Position numbers and translations under genes: made by a program
The notes under the pieces: model-generated
The model's input: the letters and a program-made list of their open reading frames with translations, nothing else
Told to the model about the DNA's origin: nothing
The model's database searches: none
In this document: piece by piece, positions 1 through 11,656 of the stretch
How positions within the stretch are numbered: the stretch's first letter is position 1
Layout: the number at the start of each line of letters is the position of its first letter
Origin: Elephas maximus indicus
Lineage: Eukaryota > Chordata > Mammalia > Proboscidea > Elephantidae
Assembly (NCBI RefSeq): GCF_024166365.1
Contig: NC_064820.1
Span: 85,140,001-85,204,000, forward strand
Direction: 5' to 3'
Length of the DNA: 64,000 nt

Positions 1-379
1 CCCTCCTTCCAGCTGGGGCTGGCCAGGCCCAGGGCAGATTTGTTCTGGTTAAGTGCACTTTTCCTGGCAGAGCTTCCAGAATCATGAAATAGGTCTCTTG
101 CCAAAAGCAGAGGACCATCTGGCAGCAGAGAATGCAAGCTGTAGCTAATCAGGTGCAATCACTTCTTAATGACATCTTTTTTTTTTTTTTAGTAATTATG
201 AAAATAATACAAGCGTATTTTAGAAAATGTCGAAAAATATCAAAAAGGAATAATCCTGCAATCCTGGAACTCAGAGGGGCTCAGTTTTAACATTTTGGAA
301 AATGCCCTTCCAAGGGTTTATGTGCATAATTGGAATGGGTACACAGTTCTATATTAGACTTCTCTACCCTGCAAAACAG
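1..379. other. Unassigned ancient or unique sequence
   Basis: No coding region or young repeat is recognisable here. A 16-base T run lies at about 177-192. The AT-rich part from about 195 has the look of a very old interspersed repeat, and its theme resumes after the SINE at 583-690, but I cannot name the family. Confidence 0.4.
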
Positions 380-582
380 GGAGCCCTGGTGACACAGTGG
401 GTTAAACGCTTGGGGGCTGACTGAAAGATCCATGGTTTGAACCCACCAGCCCCTCTGTGGGAGAAAGATGTGGCAATCTGCTACCGTAAAAATTGACAGC
501 CTTGGAAACCCTGTGAGGCAGGGCTACTCTGTCTTATAGGGTTACTATGAGTCAGAATCAACTCAGCGGCCACAGAAACGGT
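380..582 (+). repeat. AfroSINE-type tRNA-derived SINE, diverged
   Basis: It starts with the SINE head 'ggagccctggtgacacagtg', has a B-box-like 'ggtttgaaccc', and ends with the family's 'actctgtcttatagggttactatgagtcagaatcaact' theme. It is longer than the common form because it carries the 'gggagaaagatgtggcaatctgct' middle variant, also present in the SINE at 34829-34998. Substitutions through the head suggest an older copy. Confidence 0.85.
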
Positions 583-692
583 ACCCCAAAAACTTAACAT
601 TGTAGGAAGTGCATTTATCCGTGCCGAAGGGTCCTTGAAATCATGATTTGTAATAGTCGCATAGTAGTCTATTCTATGTTTTTTAGTTTCCT
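583..692. other. Unassigned ancient sequence between SINEs
   Basis: This looks like a continuation of the old sequence left of 380, split by the SINE. No gene is visible. Confidence 0.35.
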
Positions 693-700
693 GGGGCTGC

Positions 701-870
701 TCTGGAGACCGTGGTGGCGTAGTGATTAAGGGCTACGGCTGCTAACCAAAGGGTCAGCAGTTCGAATCCACCAGGCGCTCCTTGGAAACTCTATGGGGCA
801 GTTCTACTCTGTCCTATAGGGTTGCTATCAGTCGGAATCGACTCGACGGCACTGGGTACTGGTACTGGTA
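701..870 (+). repeat. AfroSINE-type SINE inside a MaLR-like LTR remnant
   Basis: A well preserved copy with an A-box-like 'tggcgtagtga' near 714-724, a B-box-like 'gttcgaatcc' near 760-769, the 'ccaggcgctccttggaaact' body and a 'tcgactcgacggcactgggt' tail region. 'ggggctgc' (693-700) before and 'gggctgcc' (871-878) after look like a target-site duplication. The insertion splits a MaLR-type LTR remnant. Confidence 0.9.
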
Positions 871-966
871 GGGCTGCCATAGCAAAGTACCACAAGCTGG
901 GTGGCTTAAAACAGCAGAAATATATTATCCACTGTTTTGGAGGCCAGAAGTCAGAAATCAAGGTGT
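871..966 (-). repeat. MaLR (MLT1-like) LTR fragment
   Basis: 'gccatagcaaagtaccacaagctgggtggcttaaaacagcagaaat' has the structure of the reverse complement of a mammalian MaLR LTR 3' end. A short piece, 'gtttcctggggctgc', sits on the other side of the SINE at about 686-700. It is cut off on the right where L1 copy 1 begins. Confidence 0.6.
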
Positions 967-1859
967 GACATTGGTTGTCATCCCTAAGACATGTCAACAC
1001 CCTCCCCTTCTCTATCTTAGGTTCCCCATTACCAGTTTTGCTATCCCCCTCCTGTCTTCTTGTCCTTGCTACTGGGCTGGTGTGCCCATTTAGTCTCGTT
1101 TTGTTTTATGGGCGTATCTAAACTTTGGCTGAAGCATGAACCTCAGGAAAGACTTCACTACTGAGCTGAAAGCACATCTGGGGGCCATACTCTCACGGTT
1201 TCTCCAATCTCTGTCAAACCAGTAAGTCTGCTCTTTTTTTTTTTCTTTTTGGTGAGTTAGAATTTTGTTCTACATTTTTCTCCAGCCCTGTCCAGGACCC
1301 TCTATTGTGATGCCTGTCAGAGCAGTCAGTGGTGGTAGCCGGGCACCATCTAGCTGTGGTGGATTCAGTCTGATGGCAGCTGTGGTAATTGTGGTCCATT
1401 AGCCCTTTGGACGAATCTTTTCCTTGTGTGTTTTGTTTTCTTCATTCTCCCTTGCTCTAGACGGGGTGAAACCAGTGGAGTATCTTAAATGGCCACTCAC
1501 AAGCTTTTAAGACCCCAGATGCTACTCATGAAAGTAGAACGTAGGACATTTTCTTTATAAACTGTGTTATGCCAATTGAGCTGAATGTTCCCAGAGACCA
1601 TGGTCCCCACAGCCCTTAGCCCAGTAATTTGGTCCCTCAGAGAGTTTGGATGTGGCTATGGAGCTTCCATAACCTTGCCTTATACAAGCTGTGCTGTATG
1701 AAGGATATGACAGTACAGTAACAGTACTGTGTACTGTCATATCCTTCACCAAAGTTACCATTTATCTATTGTCTAGTTAATGTTTTTCCATCCCTGCCCC
1801 CTCCTTGTAACTATAAAAGATTGTTTCTTTTTGTGTGTAAATCTTTTCATGAGTTTTTA
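967..1859 (-). other. 3' UTR of L1 copy 1
   Basis: The text 'gtggtggtagccgggcaccatctag' and 'taagaccccagatgct' recurs in the 3' UTRs of copy 3 and other L1 ends in the window. No gene is encoded. A strong inverted repeat lies at 1699-1748 (listed separately). Confidence 0.8.
1699..1748. repeat. Perfect inverted repeat (hairpin) in L1 3' UTR
   Basis: Left arm 'tgaaggatatgacagtaca' (1699-1717) is the exact reverse complement of the right arm (1730-1748), with a 12-base loop that is itself partly palindromic ('acagtactgt', 1721-1730, shares a base with the right arm). No other L1 3' UTR in the window shows it. Confidence 0.9.
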
Positions 1860-4800
1860 TAGTAGTAGTCTTATATAATATTTGTCCCTTTTGTGTTTGA
1901 CTTACTTCACTCAGCATAATGCCCTCCAGATTCATGCATGTTGTGAGATACATTGCAGATTTATCATTGTTCTTTATCATTGCGTAGTATTCCGTTGTGT
2001 GTATGCACCATTGTTTGTTTATTCATTCACCTGTTGATGGGCATCTAGGTTGTTTCCACCTTTGTGCTATTGTAAATAATGCTGCAATGAACATGGGTGT
2101 GCATATGTCTATTCCTGTGACGGCTCTTATTTCTCTAGGCTATATTCCTAGGAGTGGAATTGCTGGATCGTATGGTATTTCTATTTCTAGCTTTTTAAGG
2201 AAGCGCCATATCCTTTTCCAAAACGGTTGTATCATTTTGCATTCCCACCAGCACTGCTTAAGACTTTCAATTGCCCCAAAGCCTCTCCAACATTTGTTAT
2301 TTTCTGTTGTTTTTATTCGTGCCAGTAATGCTGGGGTGAGATGGTATCTCATTGTGGTTCTGATTTGTATTTCCACAATGGCCAGCGATCGCGAACATTT
2401 CCTCATGTGTCTGTTAACTGCTTGAATGTCTTCTTTGGTGCAGTGTCTGTTCATTTTCTTTGCCCATTTTTTAATTGGATTATTTGTCTTTTTGTTGTAG
2501 AGGTGTTGGATTTTCCTATGGATTTTTGAGATTAGACCTTTGTCGAATTTGTTATGGCCAAAATTTTTTTCCCAGTCTGTAGGTTCTCTTTGTAGTCTTT
2601 TGGCAAACTCTTTTGATGAGCATAAGTGTTTAATTTTTAGAAGATCCCACTTAACTAGCTTATCTTCTAGAGTTTGTGTGTTGTTAGCTATGGTTTATAT
2701 CCTGTTAATGCAGTGTATTGGGCCTCAGTATTGATGCTATTTTTTCTTCTATGATCTTTATAGTTTTTGGCTTCATATTTAGGTCTTTGATCCATTTTTA
2801 ATTAATTTTTAATGTATGGTATGAGGTACGGATCCTGTTTTTTTTTTTTTTTTTTTGTCGGTGGACATCCAGTTTTGCCAGTACCATTTGTTAAAAAGAC
2901 TGTCTTTTCCCCAGTTGATGGACTTGGGGCCTTGTCCAAGATCAGGTGACCACAGGCGGATGGATTTATATCTGGGTTCTCAATTCTGTTCCATTGGTCA
3001 ATGTAACTGTCTGTATACCAGTTCCAGGCTATTTTGACTACCTTAGCTGTATAGTAGCTTCTGAGGTCAAGTAGAGCAAGTCCTCCTGCTTTATTCTTCT
3101 TCTTTAGTGGTGCTTTACTTTTCCAGGACCTCTTCCCTTCCCATATAAACTTAATGATTAGTTTTTTCATCTCTTTTAAGAATGTTGTTGGTATTTCTAT
3201 TAGGATTGCATTGTATTTGTAGATTGCTTTGGGTAGAATTGATATTTCACAATGCCGAGTCTACCTATCCATGAGCATGGTGTGTTTTTCCATTTATGTA
3301 GGTCTCTTTCGGTTTCCTGCAGTAGTGTTTTGTAGTTTTCTTTGTATAGGTCTTTTACATCCCTGGTTGGATTCATTCCTAAGTATTTTATTTGTTTAGG
3401 GGCTATTATAAATGGTATTATTTTCCTGATTTCCTTGTCATCATTCTCCATAGTGGTATATAGGAATCCAGCTGATTTTTTTTATGTTTATCTTGTATCC
3501 TGATACTCTGCTTGGTCTTTCTATTAGTTCCAGTAATTTTCTTATGGAGTCTTTTGGGTTTTCTACGTATAGTATCATATCATCCACAAGTAGGGACAGT
3601 TTTACCTCTTTATTACCAATTTGAACGCCCTTTATTTCTTTTTCTTTTCTTATTGCTCTAGGTAGGCCTTCCAGCACAATGTTAAATAGAAGTGGTGATA
3701 AAGGACATTCTTATCTTGTTCCTGTTCTCAGTAGGAATGTTTCCAGCCTCTCTCCATTAAGAAAGATGTTGGCTGTTGGTTTCTCATAGATGCCCTTTAT
3801 CATGTTAAGGAATTTCCCTTCTAGACATATTTTATTGAGAGTTTTTATCAGGAATTGGTGTTGGACTTTCTCACATGCCTTTTCTGTGTTGATTGACATG
3901 ATCATGTGATACTTTTATTTATGTGATGCATTATGTTGATTGGTTTTCTAATGTTAACCATCCTGGCATACCCGGTAGGAATCCTACCTAGTCATGGTTT
4001 TTGGGTTTTTTTTAATACATGATGCTGAATTCTATTGATTAGAATTTTGTTGAGAATTTTTGCCTCTGTGTTCTTGAGACACACTGTTCTTTAATTTTCT
4101 TTTTTTGTGGTGTCTTTGCCTGGTTTTGGTATCAAGATCATGCTGGCTTCATAGAATGAATTCAGAAGTATTCCTTCCTTTTCAGTGTTCTGAAATATTT
4201 TGAGTGGTGCTGAGGTAAGCTGTTCTCTGAAAGTTTGGTAGTATTCTCCAGTGAAGCCACCTGGGCCAGCGATTTTTTGTTGTTGTTGGGAGGTTTTTGT
4301 TTTGTTTTGTTTTTTACCTTTTCAATTTCTTCTCTTGTTATGGGTCTGTTCAGATTTTCAACATCAGTTTGTGTTAGTTTGGGTGGGTTGTGTCTTTCTA
4401 GAAATTTGTCCATTTCCTCTAAGTTTTCAAATAAGTTGTAGTATAATTTTTCATAGTATTTTGTTATGATCCTTTTTATTTCAGTTGAGTCTGTCATAAT
4501 GTTCCCTATTTCGTTTCTTATTTTGGGTTATTTGCATACTTTCTTTTTGTCAATTTGGCCAGTGGTTTGCCAATTTTATTGATCCTTTCAAAGAACCAAC
4601 TTTTGGTCTTGTGGATTCTTTCTATTGTTTTTCTATTCTCTATTTCATTTATTTCTGCTCTGATCTTTATTATTTCCTTTCTTCTGGCAGCTGTGGGCTT
4701 CTTTTGCTGTTCTCTATTTGTTTGAGTTGTGTATCTAGTGTTTTGATTTTGTCACTTTCTTCTTTTTTGATGCCATAAATTGGCCTCTGAACACTGCTTT

Positions 4801-5690
4801 TGCTGTGTCCCAAAGGTTTTAGTATGATATGTTTTCACTCTCATTTCACTTTAGGATTTCTTTAATTCCATCTTTGATTTCTTCTATGACCCAGTGGTTT
4901 TTAAGCAGGGTGTTATACAGTTTTCATGTATTTGGTTTTTTTTTTTTTTTTTCCCTTGATCTTCCTGCTGTTAGTTTCTACTTTGTTGGCATTGTGATCA
5001 GAGAAGATGATTTGAATTATCTCAGTGTTTTGGATTTTTTTGAGGGTTGCTTTGTGGTCTAAGATGCGGTCTATTCTGGAGACCGTTCCATGTGTATTGG
5101 AAAAGAATGTGTACTTTGCAGCTGTTGGGTGGAATGTTCTATATATGTCTATGACACCAAGTTTGCTGATTGTGCCCTTCAGATCAGTATCTTTGTTGAG
5201 TTTCTTTCTAGATGTTCTGTCCTTTACCAAGAGTGATGCGTTGAAGTCTCTGCCTATTATTGTGGAACTGTCAGTTTCTCTTTTCAGTGCAGTTAAAGCT
5301 TGTTTTATGTATCTTGGAGCCCTGTCATTGGGTGTGTAGATATTTATTATGGTTACGTCTTCATGATGGATTGTTCCTTTAATCATTCTATAATGCCCTT
5401 CTTTGTCTTTTATGGTGGGTTTTGTTTTAAGTCTATTTTATCTGATATTAGTATTACCATTCTTGCTCTTTTTTGGTGGCTGTTTGATTAATATATTTTT
5501 TCCATCCTTTGATTTTTAATAAATTTAAGTCTTTGTTTCTAAGGTGTGTCTCTTGTAGACAGCATATTGATGAATCCTGTTTTTTAATCCATTCTGTCAC
5601 TCTCTGTCTCTTTATGCGTGCATTTAGGCCATTTACGTTCAGTGTAATTATTGTTAGGTGTGAGTTTATTGCTGTCATTTTGTGGTGTTT
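1860..5690 (-). pseudogene. Degraded L1 ORF2 (endonuclease-reverse transcriptase), copy 1
   Basis: ORF2 of L1 encodes an apurinic-type endonuclease, a reverse transcriptase and a C-terminal cysteine motif, which carry out target-primed reverse transcription. On the minus strand the fragments run in order: endonuclease start with 'ITLNVNGLNARIKRQRV' near 5650, endonuclease '[15 protein letters not shown]' near 5200, linker (4500-4160), RT at 3905-3441, and C-terminal part from 3170 down to 2140. The RT active-site motif, F-A-D-D in L1, reads L-V-D-D around 3580. The C-terminal C-C-H-C motif near 2290 has lost its second Cys (Phe) and its His (Gln). At least eight frame breaks are visible. Confidence 0.9.
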
Positions 5691-6129
5691 TTTTCCTGTG
5701 GTGCTGATGTTTTCTTTGTTCCTCTTACTTTCATGCTGAATTCCTTTTATTTGTGGGTTTTTTTTTTTTAATTTCTTTGTTTTTGTAGATTTTGTGTTTG
5801 CTGAGATTTTATGTTTTTCTTCTTAATTTTGATGAGTAGGTTTGTTAACTTCCTTTGTGGTTACCTTGAACTTTACCCTTATCTTCCTAAGTTTGAACCA
5901 GTCTTCTATTACTTGGTATTGCCTTGACTTCCTCTCCATTTGAATGTTCTATATCTACACTGTTTATTCCCTCTTTTATTGTTCTGATGTTTTTGTCATT
6001 AAAGATTAACTTCCCTGGTTCCCTGTTGTAAATCTTTTAGTTTTGATTTATCCTTGAGAGTTCATTACCTGTGTTGGTATCTGGCTCATGTGGTCTTGCA
6101 TCCTAGATTCAGGCTGTCATCTGATGTTG

Positions 6130-7190
6130 TGGTTCTCTAATGAAAGGACTTCTTTCAATACTTCTTATAAGTTTGGTTTGGTTTTTACATATTCCCTTAA
6201 TTTCTGTTTGTCTGTAAATGACCTAATTTCACCACCATATTTGAACAAGAGTTTGCAAAATATATTATTTTTGGTTGGCAATTTTTTTCTTTTAAGATTT
6301 CATATATGTCATTCCATTGCCTTCTTGCTTGCATGGTTTCTGCCAAGTAATCAGAGTTTAGTCTTATTGTTTCCCCTTTGTATGTGACTTTTCATTTTTC
6401 TGGAGATGCTCTCAGAATTCTGCCTTTATCTTTGGTTTTAGTGAATGTGATTATGATATGCCTTGGTATTTTTCTTTTGGGGTCTACCCCATATGGGGTT
6501 TGTTGAACTTCTTGGATAATCAGCTTTTCATCTTTCATGATATTAGGGAAATTTTCTGTCAGCAATACTTCAATGATCTTTTCTTGTGTTTTCAGTTTTC
6601 TTTCCTCCTGTTCTGGAACTCCAATCACGTGCAGATTTTTGCTTTTTATTTTATCCCACATCATTCTCAGGGTTTCTTCATTCTTCTCCATTCTTTTCTG
6701 ATTTTTCCTCAGATAAAGTAGTAGCCAAGGATTTGTCTTCAATTTTGCTGATGCTGTCTTCCATTGTTTCAAATCTGCTCCTCAAACCTTCTATGAAACT
6801 GTTCATTTCTGAAATCTCGTTGTTTATCTTTTGGATTTCTAATTGTCGTTTTTGTATGATTTCTAGTTGTGAATTTATTTTCACACTTTTTTCCTATATT
6901 ATTTTCCTGAATTCTTCCATTGTTTTGTCTGTCTTTTTCATGATTTTGTCTCTTTTCCTCATTTCCTTCCGCTTTTTCCTTCAACTCTTGGATAGCCCTG
7001 AATATTAGAGATTTGAATTCCCTATAAGGTAGTTTGAGTGCCTTTTCTTCTACTGGAAGGTCATCTAGAGTTTTATTTTAGGTGCTCACTGGAATCATCC
7101 TGTCCCTCCCCCCTCCCCCCCCTTTTAAATGTTTTGATATTTTCTGCTGTCTTTGGGACATCCAGTAATTATTTTCTTTGTTTATTGATC
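6130..7190 (-). pseudogene. Degraded L1 ORF1 (RNA-binding chaperone), copy 1
   Basis: L1 ORF1p is a trimeric coiled-coil RNA-binding protein that coats L1 RNA. The minus strand shows a charged coiled-coil region (about 6984-6678, rich in Lys, Glu and Gln), then the RRM/C-terminal region with 'HVIGVPEQE' and 'RHIIITFTKTKDKGRI' around 6630-6430. The frame changes at least twice. The start is uncertain; around 7190 is estimated by alignment with copy 2. Confidence 0.8.
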
Positions 7191-9138
7191 ATAGATTTGT
7201 TTCATCCTGCTTTTTGTTTTATTTGTTTATGTCTGAGCAGGCGAGCTGGGTGTTCCTTGTTGTTGCTCATCTGTGGGTACAACACTTGTCACCACTTTGT
7301 CCAATGGGCAGGGCTAGTTGCTCAGCTATGGTGCAGCAGGGCAGGTCCAGTGGAAGAGAGGGGCTGGGATGGGTCATTTGTGGCATGTACTGGATCTGAC
7401 AGGGTGGGGGCAGGGGTCAGTGCAGGTCAGGTTCTGGTAGACTGTGCCCATGCTGTTTGGGGCTGCAATGCTCAGTGCACAGTACAGATAAGCAGGAGGG
7501 AGAGAGGAGTTTGTGATGTGTGTGGGAAAGAAGAGAAAGAGAAACAGGAGCCAAAAAAAAAAAAAAATGGAGGGATTCTGCCATTGGAGTGTCACAGACT
7601 CAAGTTAGCTGTATGCTGGAGGCTTTCCAGTTGAGCAATGAGACACAGCCCCTCAAGAAGGGACAGACACAGCACAACACATAGGTAGGTGGGTGGGAGA
7701 AAGGAAAGGAAGGAAAGGGGAGAGAGATAAGAGACTAGATTTAAAAAGGAAAGAAAGAGAGAAAGGCACATATGGCTAGGTGGTCAGGAAAAAGGAATAG
7801 AAAAAATGTAGATAGAGACAAGAAACTGAGAAAAAGAAAAAATACATATGCCAGATGGCTGGGAGGAAGGAAGATAGAGACAGGAAACTGAGGGAAAAAA
7901 AGAAGGAAAGAAAAAAATGCCCCAAGGGAGCCTACCAGAAGCTGGGCCCTAGCCAAATAGCACTGCACAGCCTGTCAAGAAGCAGCAGAGATGGCACATG
8001 GTGACAAGTATTCAGGAGAAGGTAAGGAAGGGAGGTAGATACAGACACAAAATAGGAAAAAAAAAAGCAGAAAGATAGGGGGAAAAATGCCCCAAGGGAG
8101 CCCACTGCTGTGTTGGTGCAGACCAGGGAAGTGGCTACCCAGCTGAGAGGCACTGCACAGTTTATCTAGAAGGGGTAGACATGGCACACAATGCCTGGTG
8201 TTCAGGAGAAAAGAAGGGAAGAATGGTACAGAGAGACAAGAAACCAAGAAAAGAAAGAAAAAAGAAACCCTCAAGGGAGCCCAGACCAAGGACACAGACC
8301 AGGGAAGTGGCTTCCAAGCCAGCAGTGCTCACAGCCCGTCTAGAAGGAGCAGAGATGGCACACAGTGCCAGGTATTAAGGAGACAGGAAAAGAAGGAAGG
8401 TAGAGAGAGATGAAAAACTGAGACATGAAGAAAAACAAAAAGGGAAAAAGAATAAAAAATGCTCCCAGGGAGCCCACCGGGTTGGCAGTATGGACCAGGG
8501 AAGTGTTTCCCCAGCACAGCGGCACTTCACAGCCTGTCAAGAAGGAGCAGAGATGGCACAGGGAGCCAGGCGTTCAAGAGAAAGGAAAGGACAAAGGTGA
8601 GAGAAAGAGAAACCAAAAGAAGCAAAAAAAAAAAAAAAACAAAACCAACAGCAACAAAAAAATGACATTGAAGGAGCCAGCCAGTGTGGGCAGGGTGAAT
8701 CCAAGTGGCAAGGAGCTCGCTCCTCCCTGGCTGAGTGACCACAGCTCACTAGAAAGTGACAGAGGCTGAGAGCAGGGGGAAGAATGGTGGGGGATGGGAA
8801 AGCATGTATCACTGGTTATCGGTTGCTCTGTCTCCTGCTGGGACCTCTGTAAAGCTGCCTTCCTGTACTCCCTGTCTACCGATATTGGTGGCTGAGGAGT
8901 CCAAGATGGTGAATCCATGCTGTTTTAGCTGATAGGGGACCTCCACTCCATATCTCTCCTCGCTCTCTATTTTCTGTCAGTTTCTTATTCCATTTGGTAC
9001 TTGGTTGAGTTCTTTATCCCCTCATTTGACCCTTAGGATTCCAGGATTGATGTTTGTCTCTATTTTACTTAGTGTTTTGGGTCTTTGCTGTGGAAGGACA
9101 GCGTGGTGCTTCTGTCTATAGCACCATGTTGGCTCCCC
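7191..9138 (-). promoter_or_regulatory. Long 5' UTR/promoter region of L1 copy 1
   Basis: About 2 kb lies upstream of ORF1, longer than the 1.2-1.3 kb in copies 2 and 3. It has three zones: an ORF1-proximal 'tether' (7191-7640), a tandem array (7640-8760) and a unique 5' block (8760-9138). At the outer end the YY1-like core found in copies 2 and 3 ('caagatgg') is 'caacatgg'. A plus-strand 'caagatgg' also occurs at 8902-8909. Promoter function is inferred from L1 biology. Confidence 0.65.
7640..8760. repeat. Tandem array of ~190-bp units in the L1 5' UTR
   Basis: The anchor 'tggcac' within 'agagatggcaca' recurs at 7992, 8182, 8356 and 8554 (spacings 190, 174, 198). A second anchor, 'gggagcc', recurs at 7926, 8096, 8275 and 8468 (170, 179, 193), with a weaker hit near 8673. 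'accagggaagtg' recurs near 8122, 8299 and 8494. Each unit alternates a purine-rich stretch with a conserved block ending 'cacagcctgtcaagaagg'. The units have diverged, and a shorter internal duplication ('gatagagacaagaaactgag') is seen near 7812 and 7873. Confidence 0.85.
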
Positions 9139-10016
9139 TTGGCATTTGATTTCTTGACTGCTGCTTCCATGGGCATTGATTGTGGATCCAAGTAACATAA
9201 AATCCTGGAACACTTCAATCTTTTCTCCACTTATCATGATGTTGCTTACTGATCCAGTTGTGAGGATTTTTGTTTTCTTTATGCTGAGGTGTAATCCATA
9301 CTTAAGGCTGTAGTCTTTGATCTTCATCAGTAAGTGCTTCAAGTCCTCTTTGCTTTCAGCGGCAAGGTTGTGTCATCTCTATATCACATGTTGTTAGTCT
9401 TTCTCCAATCCTGATGCAACTTTCTGCCTCATATAATCCAGCTTCTCAGATTATCTACTCAACATACAAATTGAATATGGTGAAAGGATACAACCCTGAC
9501 TCACACCTTTCTGATTTTCAGTCAGCCATGCAGTATCCCCTTGTTCTGTTTGAATGATTGCCTCTTGGTCTATGTACGGGTTCCTCATGGACACAATTAA
9601 GTGTTCTAGAATTTCCGTTTTTCACAATGCTATCCATAATTTGTTATGATCGGTCCAGTCCAATGCTTTTGCAAAGTCAATAAAACACAGGTAAACATCT
9701 TTCTGGTATTCTCTGCTTTCAGCCAGGATCCATCTGACATCAGCAATAATATCTCTCATTCCATGCTGTCTTGTGAATGTGGCTTGAATTTCTGGTAGTT
9801 CCCTGTCAATGTACTGTTGCAACCATTCTTGAATTATCTTCAGCATAATTTTACTTCCGTGTGATAGTAATGATACCGTCCGATAATTTCCACATTCCAC
9901 TGAATCACCTTTCTTTGGAATGGGTACGAATATGGATCTCTTCCAATCAATTGGCCAGGTAGCTGTCTTCCAAATTTCTTGGCATAAACAAGTGAGTGCT
10001 TCCAGCGTTGCATCCT
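9139..10016 (-). mobile_element. RTE/BovB-like LINE fragment (reverse transcriptase region)
   Basis: On the minus strand, 9900-9622 encodes an RT segment with 'NYRTVSLLSHGSKIMLKII' and 'DVYLCFIDFAKALD' (RT motif A), and 9342-9022 encodes 'KDYSLKYGLHLSIKKTKIL' and 'GEKIEVFQDFMLLGS', which are typical of RTE-clade LINEs. The intervening region carries frame breaks. Truncated at both ends; its left edge meets the 5' end of L1 copy 1, so L1 probably inserted into it or beside it. Confidence 0.85.
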
Positions 10017-10096
10017 TAAACTTATTATCTCAATTTATTTCCTTAGACGAAATTACCAGAGTTGAAATATTGAATATTTTTTAAAGTTCCTGATAG

Positions 10097-10595
10097 TGTC
10101 TTAGTCATCTAGTGCTACTATGACAGAAATACCACAAATGGATGGCTTTAACAAAGAGAAATTTATTTTCTCACAGTCTTTTTTTTTTTTCACAAGGCTA
10201 GAAGTCCAAATTCAGGATATCAGCTCCAGGGAAAGGCTTTCTCCCTCTGTGGGCTCTGGAGGAAGGTCCTTCTCATCAATATACCCCTGGACTAGGAGCT
10301 TCTCCCCTCAAGGAACCCCAGGTCCAAAGGACATGCTGTTCCCGGCACTGCTTTCTGGGTGGTATGAGGTTCGCTTCTTTTATATCTCAAAAGAGATTGG
10401 CTTAAGACACTAATCTTACAGATCTCATCACTATAACTGCCAATAATCCATCTCATTGACATCTTAGTGATAGGATTTATAACACATAGGAAAATCACAT
10501 CAGATGACAAAATAGTAGATAATCACACAATACTGGGAATCATGGTCTAGACAAATTGTCAGATATTTTGGGGAGACACAATTCAATCCATGACA
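10097..10595 (-). repeat. Solo MaLR-type LTR
   Basis: On the plus strand it begins 'tgtcttagtcatctagtgc' and ends 'caattcaatccatgaca', with the 5-bp duplication 'gatag' at 10092-10096 and 10596-10600. A 5-bp duplication and TG..CA termini are retroviral. The same LTR family occurs at 21306, 35042, 35825, 40809 and 58372. No internal region is attached, so it is a recombined solo LTR. Confidence 0.85.
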
Positions 10596-10600
10596 GATAG

Positions 10601-11656
10601 TGTTGAATTGTTTCCAGAAAGCTCTCATGAATCTGTTCCCTGCCAGTGTGCACCTGTTTCAAAGCATGCTTGTCAGTATTGCACATTGTCTACTTGTTTT
10701 CTTTCCCAATGTGAAAAGTAAAAGTAGTATCTTTTTTTATCCACATTTTGTTTAACTCCCAGTGCAGCTGAACATTTTCTTCTGAGTTTACTAGCCATTC
10801 ATGTTCCGTCTTCTGTGACTAGTCTATGTATATCCTTTGTGCTCTCATTTTTAAGGAGAGAGAGAATGGGCCACAGGGTGGTATCTGTGCAGGATCTCCA
10901 GCCATGCTGTGTCCCACTCATGCCTGTTGGCAGGACTGACCCCCAAACATGACACTACCAAGCTTGCCTTTGGTGCTGGACTTGGGGTACTTTCACTACA
11001 CCTCTATTCTTGGGTGCCCTCAAGATAGCTCAGTGTTCCCATTATCCTTCCCTCATTTCTTCCAGCTCCTTCTCCACATCAAGGTAAAAGAAGGGGGTTC
11101 AAGACAATAAACTAATCAAAGCTAAATATCCTGACCTAGTCAAAATGTTCACTGTCTACTAAAGCTTCTTAACAAGTGGACTTGACTAGGAGTTTTAAGC
11201 AAATATTTTCAAATGAGTGATGCTTTTATAGACAAGAATAGTGTGCCTCAGAGGCTTTATTGATTCCACATAAACTAGGGGTGTGGCTGAGACAAAGCCT
11301 GATCTGGTGCTTCCCAAACCAGTTGTCCACCCCCTGGGCTTGATGCCATGGTCCCAAAAAATGGTCTGTCCTCCAATGTGGTTACTGCTATTACTGGCTT
11401 AATTATCCTCATTTTTTTTTCAGACATTTTACTATTAAAATGAAGCAGGGAGGAATTAAGCTATAAACTTCTCCCAAGAGTCATAATTGCTTGGGTGAAA
11501 GTGGCAGACACAGATTCCTAGCAGAAATTCCAGACCAAAGGCCCACCCAACCCTTGCTCAGCCTCCATTCCAGGAACCAAGAAATGTGTTATAAAACTAC
11601 AAGACTGTCCTCCCCAGTGACCTTAGTGGATTAAGAATTGCCCTCTAAGGTCAGAA
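10601..11656. other. Unassigned, probably unique sequence
   Basis: About 1 kb with no recognisable gene. The first ~250 bases and 10017-10096 look like one old sequence split by the LTR. No intact reading frame of note. Confidence 0.4.

Larger units (their letters stand above)
967..9138 (-). mobile_element. L1 retrotransposon, copy 1, nearly full length, monomeric 5' region
   Basis: In minus orientation this reads 5' region (about 9138-7190), ORF1 (about 7190-6130), ORF2 (about 5690-1860) and 3' UTR (about 1860-967). The outer 5' end reads 'ggggagccaacatggtgct' on the minus strand, matching the start of copies 2 and 3. The 3' end has lost the terminal segment and A-tail: at 967 it abuts a MaLR LTR fragment, while a related 3' UTR at 45892-46910 extends further. 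Many frameshifts and stops show it is dead. It belongs to a different subfamily from copies 2 and 3, as shown by its long 5' region and distinct 3' UTR. Confidence 0.9.

Noticed and set aside
701-870. tRNA gene-like A and B boxes
   Set aside because: The boxes belong to the tRNA-derived head of a SINE; no tRNA cloverleaf with acceptor stem is present.
1997-2425. 142-codon plus-strand frame
   Set aside because: Antisense shadow of the L1 copy 1 ORF2 C-terminus; similar antisense frames recur opposite copies 2 and 3 (17159-17599, 50115-50525).
7038-7634. 198-codon plus-strand frame
   Set aside because: It lies antisense to the ORF1 start and 5' UTR of L1 copy 1 and includes low-complexity stretches; no domain is recognisable.
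7640-8760. Possible CRISPR-like or satellite array
   Set aside because: Units are diverged, 170-200 bp long without separate spacers, and lie inside an L1 5' UTR, so they are L1 monomers.
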